Part shown: positions 45,229 to 55,734 of the stretch, piece after piece | How the letters are laid out: the number at the start of each line of letters is the position of its first letter | How positions within the stretch are numbered: the stretch's first letter is position 1 | Source: Jackrogersella multiformis | Lineage: Eukaryota; Ascomycota; Sordariomycetes; Xylariales; Hypoxylaceae | Direction of reading: 5' to 3' | Assembly: GCA_902806575.1 (NCBI GenBank) | Contig: CADCXD010000001.1 | Coordinates: 744,001 to 808,000, forward strand | Length of the DNA stretch: 64,000 bases | Notes under the pieces: generated by a model | The model's input: the letters and a program-made list of their open reading frames with translations, nothing else | What the model was told of the DNA's origin: nothing | The model's database searches: none | Made by a program: the position numbers and the translations under genes

Positions 45229-47297
45229 TTAATCTGACATCCGGACGACGTCTTTCTCTCGAGTAGGTTTGGAGTTAGTGGTATCTATGATTAACTCACT
45301 AGATATACGCTCGTCTTTCTCTTTGTCTGATTGGACAGAATGTCGCTCTATATTCTCCGATGTTTCCGCTGTATGCTGTACAATTGATGTTTGATGTTCG
45401 CCAGTAGAAATCGAACTGTCCCCTTCCAATTTTCTGGGTGGCTTTGCTCCTGGTCCAGTCTTCTTGATGTTCTTCCATTCTATGAAAAAGACCGCCACGA
45501 AGGCGACAAGTGCCACTCCCATGCCACAAAGAAACACCCTCGAGATAGCATCATTATAAAGCTGCCTCACAGCGGCCCGGGACGAAGGAGGGACGCTATT
45601 GACAAGATCGGTGGCACCTTCGCTGGTGATTTGCTCGGCGGTCAGGCCAGGGACTTCCGCCACGTGCTGAACCATATAACTACTCAGGAGGTTCTGCCCA
45701 ACAGATGTGAAGACGCCTCCACCTAATTGCTGACAGAAAAACATGATAGACACTCCAGTTGGAATATCTGCCTTGGGGAGAACGGCCTGGGCAGCAAGAC
45801 CGGCCGTTTGCATTCCCATGCCCAGCCCAAAACCCACGAGGAATTGGTATGCGATCCAGTGGGCTGAGTTCTCGTCGACAGTGAAGGTGCTCAGGAGTCC
45901 TAGTCCCACAGACATGATGATTGGACAAAGAATCATGGACGGCACGTAGTATCCGATGTTCTGTGTAAGAATTCCGGACACAATGCTGGCTGCGACCAGA
46001 CTTAGGACGAGGGGGAGTGTATCAATACCTGATTGCGTAGCGCTCACGCCCTGTACGACCTGGACTATATCTCAATGTAAGTATATGATGCTATCAAAGA
46101 ATATCTCCATGGGGAACTAGTGATATATATATCCTAGCTGGGAGGATACTTACACCATAAAGGTAAATAGTAGACGGTCATCAGCATGCCCCCAGAAACT
46201 GAAAGCATGAAAAGAGCTCCAGCGGCAATGGTGCGTTGCGAAATGACTCTGACCGGAACCGTCGCGGTGTTGGGCCTCAGTATTTGGACCGCAGCAAAGG
46301 CGATAAAAAGAACGCCGAAGAGGACCATTAGAAGGATGATGCGCCAGCTACCCCATGCATACGTCGATCCACCCCACTGCAGCGCGAGCAAAAGACAGAC
46401 GATACTCGGGACGAAGAAGAAGGTTCCGAGGGGATCCAATCGAGTGAAATGTTCCCAAAACTTGGCGGGTTCTGCCGGCCTCCCTGGAAGCTTCACTATC
46501 AAAAGGACCAGCGCCGTGACTGCGCCGATGGGAAGGTTGATGTAGAAACACCATCTGGGGTATAGTAATGTTAGTTCACTCATCTTGGTGATGAGGCGAC
46601 AAAACTGACCTCCAAGTGACATGATCGGTTAAAGCGCCGCCGACAAGAGGACCCATAACTGAACTAATTCCGAATACAGCACCGAAAATGCCCTGGAACA
46701 TCGGTCGTTTCCGGAGAGGTACCAACGGAAGCATGATGATCATTACTCCCGTGAAAATACCTGCGCCGCCTATACCGGCGATGGCACGGCCGAGAATAAA
46801 TGCGATGGAGTTTGGAGCCGCACCACAAACGACGGAACCGATTTCGAATAGCGCGACTGTAGTCAGGAAGACCCTAATAGGTAGAAAACAAGTTAGCCAT
46901 TTCGCGCTCTACATGTGAGTTGCTTGTCAAACAAACGGCTCTCTCGGACATACCATTTCACCTCATAAAACTTATAAATTCTACCGAATGCAAGTTGAGA
47001 TGCGGCCGTCGTCAGCTGATACGCTGATCCGTACCAACCTATATCTCCCAGACTCTTGAAATCTTGCGTTATCTGGGGGATGGCAGTACCGATGATGGTT
47101 CGATCGAGGGCGACTAGGAACAGGGCGAGATATATGCTGAGCATGACGGACCAGAACTTGAAAGTTCTGGGCCTGTAATTCTTCTCCGCCTCGTCGACAA
47201 GTTCAGGCCGTGCCTGGGCCGTCTTTTCCACATCTTCAGGAACTATGGCAGTCGAAGGGCCACCCGTCTCGGATGTCCTCCTCGATGACTCGGTCAT
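45229..47297 (-). CDS. MFS multidrug exporter, DHA14-like
   Basis: Proton-coupled drug or toxin exporter of the 14-helix class. Exons in coding order 47297-46954, 46873-46610, 46554-46154, 46064-45229; 500 residues. A charged N-terminal tail (about 45 residues) precedes [18 protein letters not shown] (DHA14 motif D1), [21 protein letters not shown], a motif-A-like loop, [15 protein letters not shown], and [31 protein letters not shown] (antiporter motif C plus [10 protein letters not shown]). [14 protein letters not shown] is also conserved in this family. The cytosolic C-tail is hydrophilic. It is divergent from a Zn2Cys6 gene at 49670, an arrangement often seen when a regulator sits beside its transporter; that is inference. 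At 500 residues it is slightly short for 14 helices. Confidence 0.93.
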
Positions 47298-47353
47298 TGA
47301 GTTAGGGGAGTGAGGTGTGGAACGACCTCGGGAGTTTATGAATAATGGTAGAT

Positions 47354-47366
47354 GGGGGGGGGGGGG
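47354..47366. repeat. 13-base G homopolymer
   Basis: Uninterrupted G run on the plus strand, about 60 bp upstream of the MFS exporter ATG (C run in its leader or promoter). Length is error-prone in sequencing. Confidence 0.8.
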
Positions 47367-47930
47367 AATATTAGAAAGGACGAAACCAGCCAGGGAGAAT
47401 TAAAGTAAATGGTATGGGAACCCTTTCTTTCACTTGGTCATATAGTTTGGTAAACTTTCTTTTTAAGGATTAGGGATGAGTAGGTAGGTTAGGTTAGGTT
47501 TGTATACATTAGTGTTGCTAGAGTTACAAACAACTATCGGACAACAAAAAGACCTCGGAATATTCAATACCTCTCTTAGTAGGTAGTAGAACGAGGGCAC
47601 AGCACATATATACATACTTACCCCCTACAGAGAGGTATAGGTAGGTATACGAAATTAAAAATCTACTTACTTACTTACTTACCTAGGGAGGCAACGAAAT
47701 GTGGACTTTTACGATAGGCAACCCGTGCCACAGGCCATTGCAAACGCGTACGTACTAATGTTTTCTATTGTCAATACTTACTTAGGTAGGTATGAGTCAA
47801 CGGCAGAGAAGTTGGGGTGCCCCGAGACCATAGAGACGGGTATAAGTCGGAGGCGAGTCGAGGTTGATATGACCGAAGCTTTAAATTTCGGCGAAGAAAA
47901 AGGAGAACAATAGGGTAGGTATCGGCTGTA

Positions 47931-47938
47931 TCACGTGA
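47931..47938. promoter_or_regulatory. TCACGTGA palindromic E-box
   Basis: Perfect Cbf1-type site in the divergent region between the MFS exporter and the Zn2Cys6 gene. No functional proof. Confidence 0.25.
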
Positions 47939-49025
47939 CATAGATAGATAGATAGATAATATCAACGCTTGAGTTGGATTAGGGTTAGCGGGGTTCTCGT
48001 GGTGAGCAAGCAGCTGAGTACCTATGTACCTAGGTAGCTCCTGCTGGCAGACTGGCTGACTGGATACTTTTTTTCTGTCGGGGCTTTTAAGGAAGCAGGG
48101 GCCACTTGGAAGTTGTACCTAGGTACTGCCTTGTTTTAATGAAAAGATTTCTTCCTTCGGTCCCCACATCGGTCCCGAGATTCTCTTCTTCGTCCCCGAA
48201 CATACAAAGACGAAAATGCCAAATTACAGTCCGCAACCAACAGGACAACTTTGTTCCCCATCGAACCCTCTGATAGGATCGATTGCAATATCCGTCTAGT
48301 GTCTAGTTTCTAGCGTCTAGCGTTTAGCCTCGTCGGTGGTCGGTGGTCGGCGCCTACAACATACGAGGCCGTCTATTTCGAAACCAGATTTACTGACTCA
48401 ATTGTCATGGTTTGATTGCGAAAGATGATGATGATAAATCATGTCGGCGATTTGGTCATTGTCTGATGCCGATCTAGAGGACTACCTAGGCAGCTAGGTC
48501 TACCAAGGTGGGTAATATGTTGAGGTGTTGATGTGATGATGCATACCCTAGGTAGGTGGTTGGCATTGAAAGATGTGGAAGGATGCCGACTTTTTATTAT
48601 TTTCTCTTCCCCTCGTCGCCACTCTCACGTCAAGGTCAAAGTCAAGGTGAAAGTCAAAGGAAGATGTCCAAGGATCCACGGATGTCTTACTACGCACACT
48701 GCACACTGCATAGACCAACTACCCCCTACATTATACGCAAACACTCCTCATCCTAGACTACACCGTACAGGTACTAGGTAGAGTCACTAGAGTCTTTGCT
48801 TTGTGTGTGTAACTATAGCTAGTTGCCTCTTCTGCTTGCACCTGAGCACCTCTTTGCCTTTGGCTTTGGTACCTACATTGGATCACTTGGCTTACCCATC
48901 TTTAGAGTCGGTAAAAGTTCAATCATTGGGGGGTTTTGATGGTTTCACTCATTGTCCAAGTCCAAATCCAAGTTCACGTTCAAGAGAACTTTACCAATTC
49001 ATATCCATCATATCCTTCCACTAGG

Positions 49026-49137
49026 TATTCGTATTCATATTCGTATTCATATTCATATCCATATTCACACACATCTATATACACATCTACACGTCTATAT
49101 ACACATCTATATACACATCTATATACACATCCATATC
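49026..49137. repeat. ATTCATATTC / ACATCTATATAC microsatellite
   Basis: Tandem ATTCGT/ATTCAT units pass into about four 12-bp ACATCTATATAC units. Open frames here encode only His/Ile/Tyr runs, a by-product of the repeat. Confidence 0.8.
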
Positions 49138-49669
49138 CTAAACACCTGCTTTGAGTCATAACTCCGATTGTAACAGAAATACGCACATATCTTTCCTTTT
49201 TAACCTGACCTGCATATTCTTTTCCCCCCTCCTCTCGCATCCAAGTCCGGATGGCTTGATGGGATGGTCTGGTCCGGCATTACTCACCCCCCATCTTCCC
49301 CGTCTCCCACCCCCAAATTTATCTGTCAATTTCCAAGGTCGTAAAGCAAAGCGACACAGCAGCCAAAGTTCATGCAAGAGCCCGCCCACAAGACTGAAAC
49401 CGACCGTAATTATTTTCTATTCTATTCTACTCCATTGCGGATCCCTCTCTCGGTCCCGATTCCCGCATCAACACCTATTGTTTCTCACTCCAGCTTGCCA
49501 ATCAACGCCGCACCCGACATCAAAGCTTCTCGTCTCATGTAGAACAGAGTCACCTCCGTTGCCTAGTTGAGCTTGATAAATTCGTTAGCACGTCGGCAAG
49601 CGCCTGCACGCCAATCGCTAGCGGTGTACGAACCCGTCCTTGGCTCGGGACCGACTGAAAAACCTCACC

Positions 49670-52178
49670 ATGCCCCCGACCCCAGAGTCCCAACTTGGCG
49701 ATGGCTCGGCAAACAATGACACCACGCCGCCAGCCGGCTCCTCGCTTAGCCATACGCCCTCCAGTCTGGACGCCTCCATGGTAAAGGTCACAAGAGGGCA
49801 TAGCTGTGTCTTGTGCCAACAGCGCAAAGTCCGCTGCGACAAGAGCAAGCCCTGCTCCAATTGTTCCAAGGCCGGCGTCGAGTGCCGTGTCGTGCCACCT
49901 CAACCCCCTAGGCGGCGTAAGAAACGTATCCCCGAGCGAGACCTGGTCGAGCGCTTGCGGAAATACGAAGCGCTGTTGTCCCAGAATGGTATCGAATTTG
50001 ATTCTCTAGGCCCGGACGTCAAGATTGTGGATCCCGGCTCCGTTGAAGACGGTGACGAGTTAGAATCCGAGTTTATAAGACAGCGAAGCAAGGAGTCTCC
50101 AGCCGGAGTGGACCTTGATTTGATCTCATCGCCCGGGGAGACTGCCCACATCCCTAGGTGAGCCGCGTCCTAGTCCGGAGGGGGGACGTTTCATGAAGTG
50201 CCGAGACTAACACCCGTGCCTTGCTAGGACTTTCAAATGGTTTCCTTTCCAGAAGGAGGCTAGTGGCCATTTATCCCCCTTTTTTATTCGCGAGTACTAA
50301 TATCCACGTAGTATCGAGCAGCAGATGACCCCGTTAGAGACTCCTCCGATGAGGAGGATGTCGGGTCTTCGATTAATCAAGCATACGACAAGATGTTCGA
50401 GACCGCCGACGGTTTCCCTTTCGTAGTTGGCGGCCAATTCGAGCCCATCACTGATCAACACCCATCTGCCATCCAGATATTCCAGTTGTGGCAGATCTAC
50501 CTAAATAATGTCAACCCTCTCCTTAAGCTGACCCATACGCCAACACTGCAAGTGCGGATTATAGAGGCTGGCGCCAACCTTGACAAGGTCTCCCGGTCTC
50601 TCGAGGCCCTGATGTTTTCAATTTATCTCATGGCTGTCACGAGTATAGATGAAGAAGAATGTCAGGCCACCTTCAACGACTCGAGAACCACATTACTAGC
50701 CAAGTATTATTATGCAACACAACAGGCCCTACTCAATGCTGGCTTCATGCGTAATCCAGACCTGACATTATTGCAGGCGTATTTACTATATCTTGTAAGA
50801 TAAAAACCCGGTTCGTCTAGTTAAGTCCTAATTCTGACATATATATCAGATGGGTATCCGACAATATTCAGACCCTCGGTCGCTATTCTGCTTGACGGGA
50901 ATAGGCGTACGCCTAGCTCAGCGGATAGGGTTACATCGTGATGGCGCCCAATTTAATCTCTCCCCGTTCGAGGTCGAAGAGAGGAGACGGTTGTGGTGGA
51001 CCCTCGCAGGTTTCGATCGGCGAATAGGAGAGCTTTGCGGTTCTATAATCACTGCCATATCCAATGGAGGTAACTGCAAGTTGCCGCTCAATATCAACGA
51101 TGCCGATTTACATCTGCACGCCAAGGATCCACCCCCTTCGCACACGGGTCCAACCGAGATGATGTTTTCTCTCGCACGTCTCGAATTTGCTAAAGCGCCT
51201 GGAAACGACAAGATGAGGGGCCAGATGTCGGAATCTAATCCACAAGCTATTTCGAGCGTTGCTGACCATCGCCTGTCGAGCTACCTTGAACGATTTTCCA
51301 CTTACATGGAAGATACTTACCTCAGATTTTGCGACCCAAAAGTCCCACTTCATTATATGACCCTTCTCATGACCCGGGCAAATATTTGCAAGTTGAAGAT
51401 AGTATCGGGCTTCTTCCGCGTTGCGCTTACTGCGCCTGCTCCTTTGCCGTTAGGCGAAAGAGAAGGGCTCTTCATCGAAGCAATCAAGATGATCGAATAT
51501 GATAGCATGATACAAGCAAGGGAGAACTTGAAAGGCTTCTTTTGGTATACGCACATGCACTTCCCATTCCCGGCTTATATTTGCCTGCTTACCGAGCTCC
51601 GCCATCGGACGACTGGCGATTTATGCGAACGCGCATGGGAAACCATTTGCGAGCATGCTGACCGGAGGAAGATGACAACTCACATGCGTAGCCCGATGCA
51701 TCTGTCCTTCAGTCCACTTTTCGTAAAAGCTTGGGACGCACGCGAGGCAGCTGAAGCGGCACTTGGGCGTACCCTGGCACCGCCCCGTCTCATTACTCAC
51801 ATGAGACAGATTGTATCTCGACTGCCCAAGACTGCCAAGAAGAGGACTCCAGTACCAACACCTTCGCCCAAGATTCCTGTTGTAAGTGGTGCCTATGTCG
51901 CAACGGCGCAGACACCGCCAGAACCACAACAAGCCGTACCGGCGACCGTGCCCTTATACCCAGAGAGCGATATGTTTGGCGCTAGCATGCCGCAAATAGA
52001 CATGAATAGGCAATTCGCTACCGCGTTCCCGGATATGAACTTCGGCGGGGAGATGGACTGGAACTACTTGATGCAAGAATATGGCGGGTTCATAGGAGTC
52101 GCCCAGACCCCACAGATGAGCGCCTACGCGAACCAAGCGCCCGTACAAGACCCGACCCAAGCTGCCGCCTGGCAGTAA
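49670..52178 (+). CDS. Zn2Cys6 transcription factor with fungal-specific TF domain
   Basis: Nuclear regulator. Exons 49670-50157, 50228-50258, 50312-50794, 50850-52178; 776 residues. The zinc cluster (about residues 46-73) is CVLCQQRKVRCDKSKPCSNCSKAGVEC-like, with CX2CX6CX5CX2CX6C spacing. It is followed by a basic PRRRKKRIPERDLVERLRKYEALL linker and short coiled coil. The fungal_trans domain (PF04082-like) spans about 195-480: HPSAIQIFQLWQIYLNNVNPLLKLTHTP, LMFSIYLMAV, YSDPRSLFCLTGIGVRLAQRIGLHRDG, FEVEERRRLWWTLAGFDRR. The C-terminus ends in a Pro/Gln/Met-rich possible activation region. The 31-nt second exon is followed by an intron that must start with GC (50259-50311). Divergent from the MFS exporter. 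The closest family group I recall is the Zn2Cys6 C6 factors without a fixed name. Confidence 0.92.
50259..50311 (+). other. GC-AG intron in the Zn2Cys6 gene
   Basis: The only joining that keeps the family sequence FQKE|YRAADDP uses GAG before GCTAGT and TAG before TATCGA; a TACTAAT branch lies 14-20 bp before the acceptor. Using the GT four bases downstream (50263) runs into a stop within a few codons. The donor differs from the usual GC-AG consensus GCAAGT. Confidence 0.65.
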
Positions 52179-52904
52179 CTGCATGATATTTCTTTTTCAA
52201 AAACTTATATAAAAGGTATATATAGACGAGGTATATGGATGACGGTTCTATGCTAGGCCAGGGATAGTACAAGGCAAATACCCAACAAGCTCAACGTGTA
52301 TATATAGGAATGGTTTAAATAGTAAGGAGCTACGTATCAGGGTATATAATATGCCTACACCATACTTTTAGGTGGGGATATACTTACATAGCTAAAAAAA
52401 AAAACTACGGAATAGTTATTTCTTGGAACTTTTGCGAAGTTCTCGTTAAGTAATACACTACGCATCATACGACCTAGACAACGCACGCGGGCGTACCTAA
52501 CTACCTAGGTAGCTTTGGTACAGCTGTCGGCTTCGGAGGAGGGGAAGGTGTTTACAAGACCAAGGGGGCTGGTTTGAGCGCCTACGTCGTACCGTACTTT
52601 ATCTCACACAGCCATGAAACATGGAGGTCACCATGATAGGTACTTGTATTGGTCATTCCCCGGAAATGGCGGAAAGTACCCCTTGCCCCTTTTTATCATA
52701 CAATGCGCTTTGCGTCCATCCTAGGCCGCCTCATGCCGGGACTTCGAGCACATCGCCTGTTTAGCGGCTTTATCAAGCAAATAACTTAGAGGTGTAATAT
52801 GTTCATCAGGTGGAATCGATCGTATTTGCATGATGCTCGAATAACACAGCATACCTAGGTATCTACAGTATTTCTTCCGGTTCGGCCTGTAGTCACCAAC
52901 CCCA
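52179..52904. other. convergent spacer, nothing seen
   Basis: 3' flanks of the Zn2Cys6 and UstYa-like genes. A CTACCTAGGTAG word at 52501-52512 is the only notable motif. Confidence 0.4.
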
Positions 52905-53843
52905 TCACAGCACCGACTCCCCGGGGAACAGCCCGTTGCGCCAGGGCATCGTGGAATGCTTATTGGCCCAGGCGAGCAGGACGTCGTAATCGACGCACTC
53001 GTGCCGCGAGCCCCAGCCGGGCCCGGCCGCCGTCTCGCCCTCCAGGCTGCTGTCGCCCGCGCACATCACGCCCTGCCGCAGGTAGTCTAGGCAGTGCGCC
53101 GAGTGCCGCGCCGCTTCCGAGGATAGCGCGACCCCCCCGTACCCCTGCTGCAGGTGCGATGCTAGGTACGACAGGCAGTGCAGCTGGTGGAAGACTGTCA
53201 TCATGTAGGCCGGGCCCGAGGACGTGCGGTCTATGGAGATGTTGAAGGGCGCGCTGAGGGTCGGGTAGGATTGGTATGTCGGCACGTGGATGTAGCCTCG
53301 GGCTTCTGGGAGGAGGGGGGTGGTTAGCTTTCGCTGGTTTGGGAGAGGGGGGAGGAAGGGGGGTTGAAATTTTGGGATATGGGATATGCGCACCGGCGCT
53401 TAGAGGGATCCAGCCGTGCAGCGCGTGAAGCGTGGCGGTCTCGTCGAGGAACATGTCGTCGCTGACGAAGTTCGGGTCCGGGAGAAAGGTGTACGTCTTT
53501 CGAGGGACTGCGATGGTGGAGCGTTAGCCTGCGAATATGGAACATTATATCTCCTACTACACTACTTCTCGTGCTTCCAGCAAGCAGAGGGAGCAGAGCA
53601 CGTACACTTCGGCACAGGCGATCGTCTGCCCTCGATCCGTTCGCGAAGCTGATGCACCGATAACACGACTATCACGACCGCCATCGCGATCTCCATGGCT
53701 AGCCGCAGGTACGGCACCACCACCGCTCTGCGGCGGGACCCCCCCTTTCGCGGCCACGCGGCTTCGTCGTGCAGCGGGACGGTCTCCAGGAAGGCTTGCC
53801 CCTCCTCGTCCTCTGCGTTGGGGTCTCGCTTGCCGGGGCTCAT
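52905..53843 (-). CDS. UstYa-like (DUF3328) putative oxidase
   Basis: Member of the fungal UstYa/DUF3328 family. Characterised members are membrane-anchored, copper-dependent or presumed oxidases that cyclise or modify RiPPs (ustiloxin, asperipin-type) and some other metabolites. Exons in coding order 53843-53606, 53507-53394, 53305-52905; 250 residues. A cytosolic N-terminus (about 1-38) is followed by one membrane helix (about 42-62, VVVPYLRLAMEIAMAVVIVVL). The two family signatures are both present: HQLHCLSYL and HSAHCLDYLRQGVMC (HxxHC). ALHGWIPL corresponds to the family's W-x-L-P-like segment before the core. The protein is GC-rich. No RiPP precursor, methyltransferase or UstYb partner is visible nearby, so the function stays open. 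Confidence 0.9.
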
Positions 53844-55485
53844 GGCGCTGACGGTGCTTAGAAAGGAGTCCTGATGGTGTCTACATCCAAATCCAAATCC
53901 AATATTAAGAGATTCGAAGAAAACATCGCGGTAAACGGTAGATAGCAGAAGCAAATAAGATTAGAAGATTAAACTGTACGGATCGTTGGGTCTGGATGTC
54001 GCCAAGAGCTTTTTAGGCGGCGAGGAACTCGGCTCCGAAGGGCACGCGTTTTGTGCCTCCGTTCCGGATTGGGGTAAGGTGGCAGGAAAGGTGTAAAGCA
54101 CACCGTGATCGAGAGATGCTACCTACCTACCTACCTAGTGTATCATTGATCTACAGAATTTGTTTCTGGATTCTTAGATGATTATAAGATCTATAGGCTT
54201 CTGATCCTACTGTCATAAGGCAGACCTTGCGACATAGGTAATACCGACGTTGTTGCGCAAGGGGCTCTAAACATATCTCTATAGTTCGCGGTATACATGC
54301 AGGAACATGCCTTCGTCCAATAATGTCTTAATTGTATCCCTTCCCACGGAGTACACCCTTAACAGGCTGAACCCTCCGTCTCGTCTATCCCCCGGTAGAT
54401 CAGACTTCTGACACCTAGGTTAACCTATAAGATTCAAATGTCAGCATCATTTATACCTTAGGTAACTTGTAGACTGCTATTTGGGCACACAATTGAAATA
54501 TAGCCAAGAGAGGGCGAACTACGCGAGATAAACTACGACTTAGAGAATTGTCACAAAGCGATGATATTGGATATGTGATAATGGGGTGTTGATGAGTTGT
54601 ATTTGATTGGCGCGCTGTTTTCAGATGCTCGGTGATGCTGCCACTCACTCTAGGTAGTACTTGAGTGAGTATGTTATGTTTCGTACAGTTTATGTACTCT
54701 GGAAGCTTAGGCAATTTATTCCATTCTTATTATCTGTTCCTCATCTAGAGCTCAAGGCTCGATGTCCAAGTCCTCAAAGGCGAGTCCTCCTCTGCCTCGT
54801 GTCCCAGTCCTCCACTCAGTATCCCCATCCTCCGCCCACTATCCTTATGTCCTTGCCATGTAGTAGCCATGTCTTTTTTTGGTTTTGGTTTTAGTAGAGT
54901 TCCTTTTCTTGTCTTGTGATGAGCCTCGGTTTGTTTGATTGGTTTGCTTTTCTTGGGGTTTCGAGTGTAGTAACTCTGAAGCGTTGACGATGGCGCTGGC
55001 TGATATTCATGGTTGATATTGCCGCTTATGGATATATTAGTCACAGATGTTATAAAGTAAAGAGTAAGAGAGTAACGACACACCTTTTCATCAGGCTCTC
55101 TGAGGATTCCCCTTCTTTGCTTAAGGGGCAGCTGATATATAAGACTCGGAATGGCGGAAGGCAGGACTTGTATAATTAGCAGCCAACCAAGCGATCTCAG
55201 AGGATCATACCATTCAGATGCCGTGGACATGGCTATCTTGCAGCCGACTCGACCTTCGACTGAGGACCAGTCACGCTCGAGTATCAACAAGCCATATCGA
55301 CAATCAGACACCACAACTTTACCAAACAAGCAAACCTCGAACTCATCAGTATTTCCCTTCCTAACCCCACCGCTCTGTGGCTTTCACCGTACATTAAATC
55401 ACATTGCCGTGCAAAATGCAGTGTCTAGAACACGCTTGACTTATAGGCAAGAGGTGAAGTCGCTGCGCAGAAGAGCCATTGGCAG
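53844..55485. other. 1.6 kb spacer; possible transcript but no supported CDS
   Basis: Upstream of the UstYa-like gene. ACCTACCTACCTACC repeats at 54121-54136. A 194-codon minus frame at 54745-55329 contains one hydrophobic stretch (LGWLLIIQVLPSAIPSLIYQLP) and a plausible intron, but no family resemblance; not annotated as a gene. Confidence 0.35.
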
Positions 55486-55734
55486 TCACGAGGACGGCTG
55501 GAGTTCTGCATAGTGCAAGCTTGTAATCGGGTACCTCCCCTCCAGAGCGGCTTCGCCGTACCGAGATGTGAGAACGTAGTGAATGTCAATGTAAGGCGAA
55601 GGAGTAGAGCTGGTCTCTCCATAGCAAGTGACACGGGAGGTAGTGAAAGGGGTAGTGACTAGGGGAAGAAGATAATGTTAGGTGATAAGATACTTAACTA
55701 TATTGTAGATGAGGGAGAAAACTTACCAGCCATG
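55486..55734 (-). CDS. possible small spliced gene of unknown function
   Basis: Exons in coding order 55734-55728 (ATGGCTG) and 55658-55486; 59 residues. The intron 55727-55659 is a consensus one (GTAAGT, CCTAAC branch, CCCCTAG), the ATG has a purine-rich CAACAGCAGCC leader typical of fungal 5' UTRs, and exon 2 uses C/T-ending codons like the real genes here. The product (starts MAVTTPFTTSRVTCYGE, ends ELQPSS) has no domain I know, no signal peptide and no membrane helix. It may be a 5' part of a longer gene whose further exons I could not connect, a small ORF, or a spliced non-coding RNA. Confidence 0.3.

Larger units (their letters stand above)
47298..49669. other. 2.4 kb divergent region with simple repeats
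   Basis: Between divergent MFS exporter and Zn2Cys6 genes. It contains a 13-G run, TAGATAGATAGA at 47941-47957, GTCAAGGTCAAAG-type repeats near 48630-48660, the microsatellite at 49026-49137 and a TCACGTGA box. Pyrimidine-rich DNA at 49200-49500 suggests the promoter of the downstream gene. No gene supported. Confidence 0.4.

Noticed and set aside
48936..49161. His/Ile/Tyr-repeat peptides that look like a repeated precursor
   Set aside because: They occur in several frames and come from the ATTCAT/ACATCTATATAC microsatellite; no signal peptide or Kex2 spacing.
54745..55329. 194-codon minus-strand frame with one hydrophobic stretch
   Set aside because: No recognisable family, Lys/Thr-rich tail from simple sequence; a GTGTGT...ATAAG intron can be drawn but no start exon connects.
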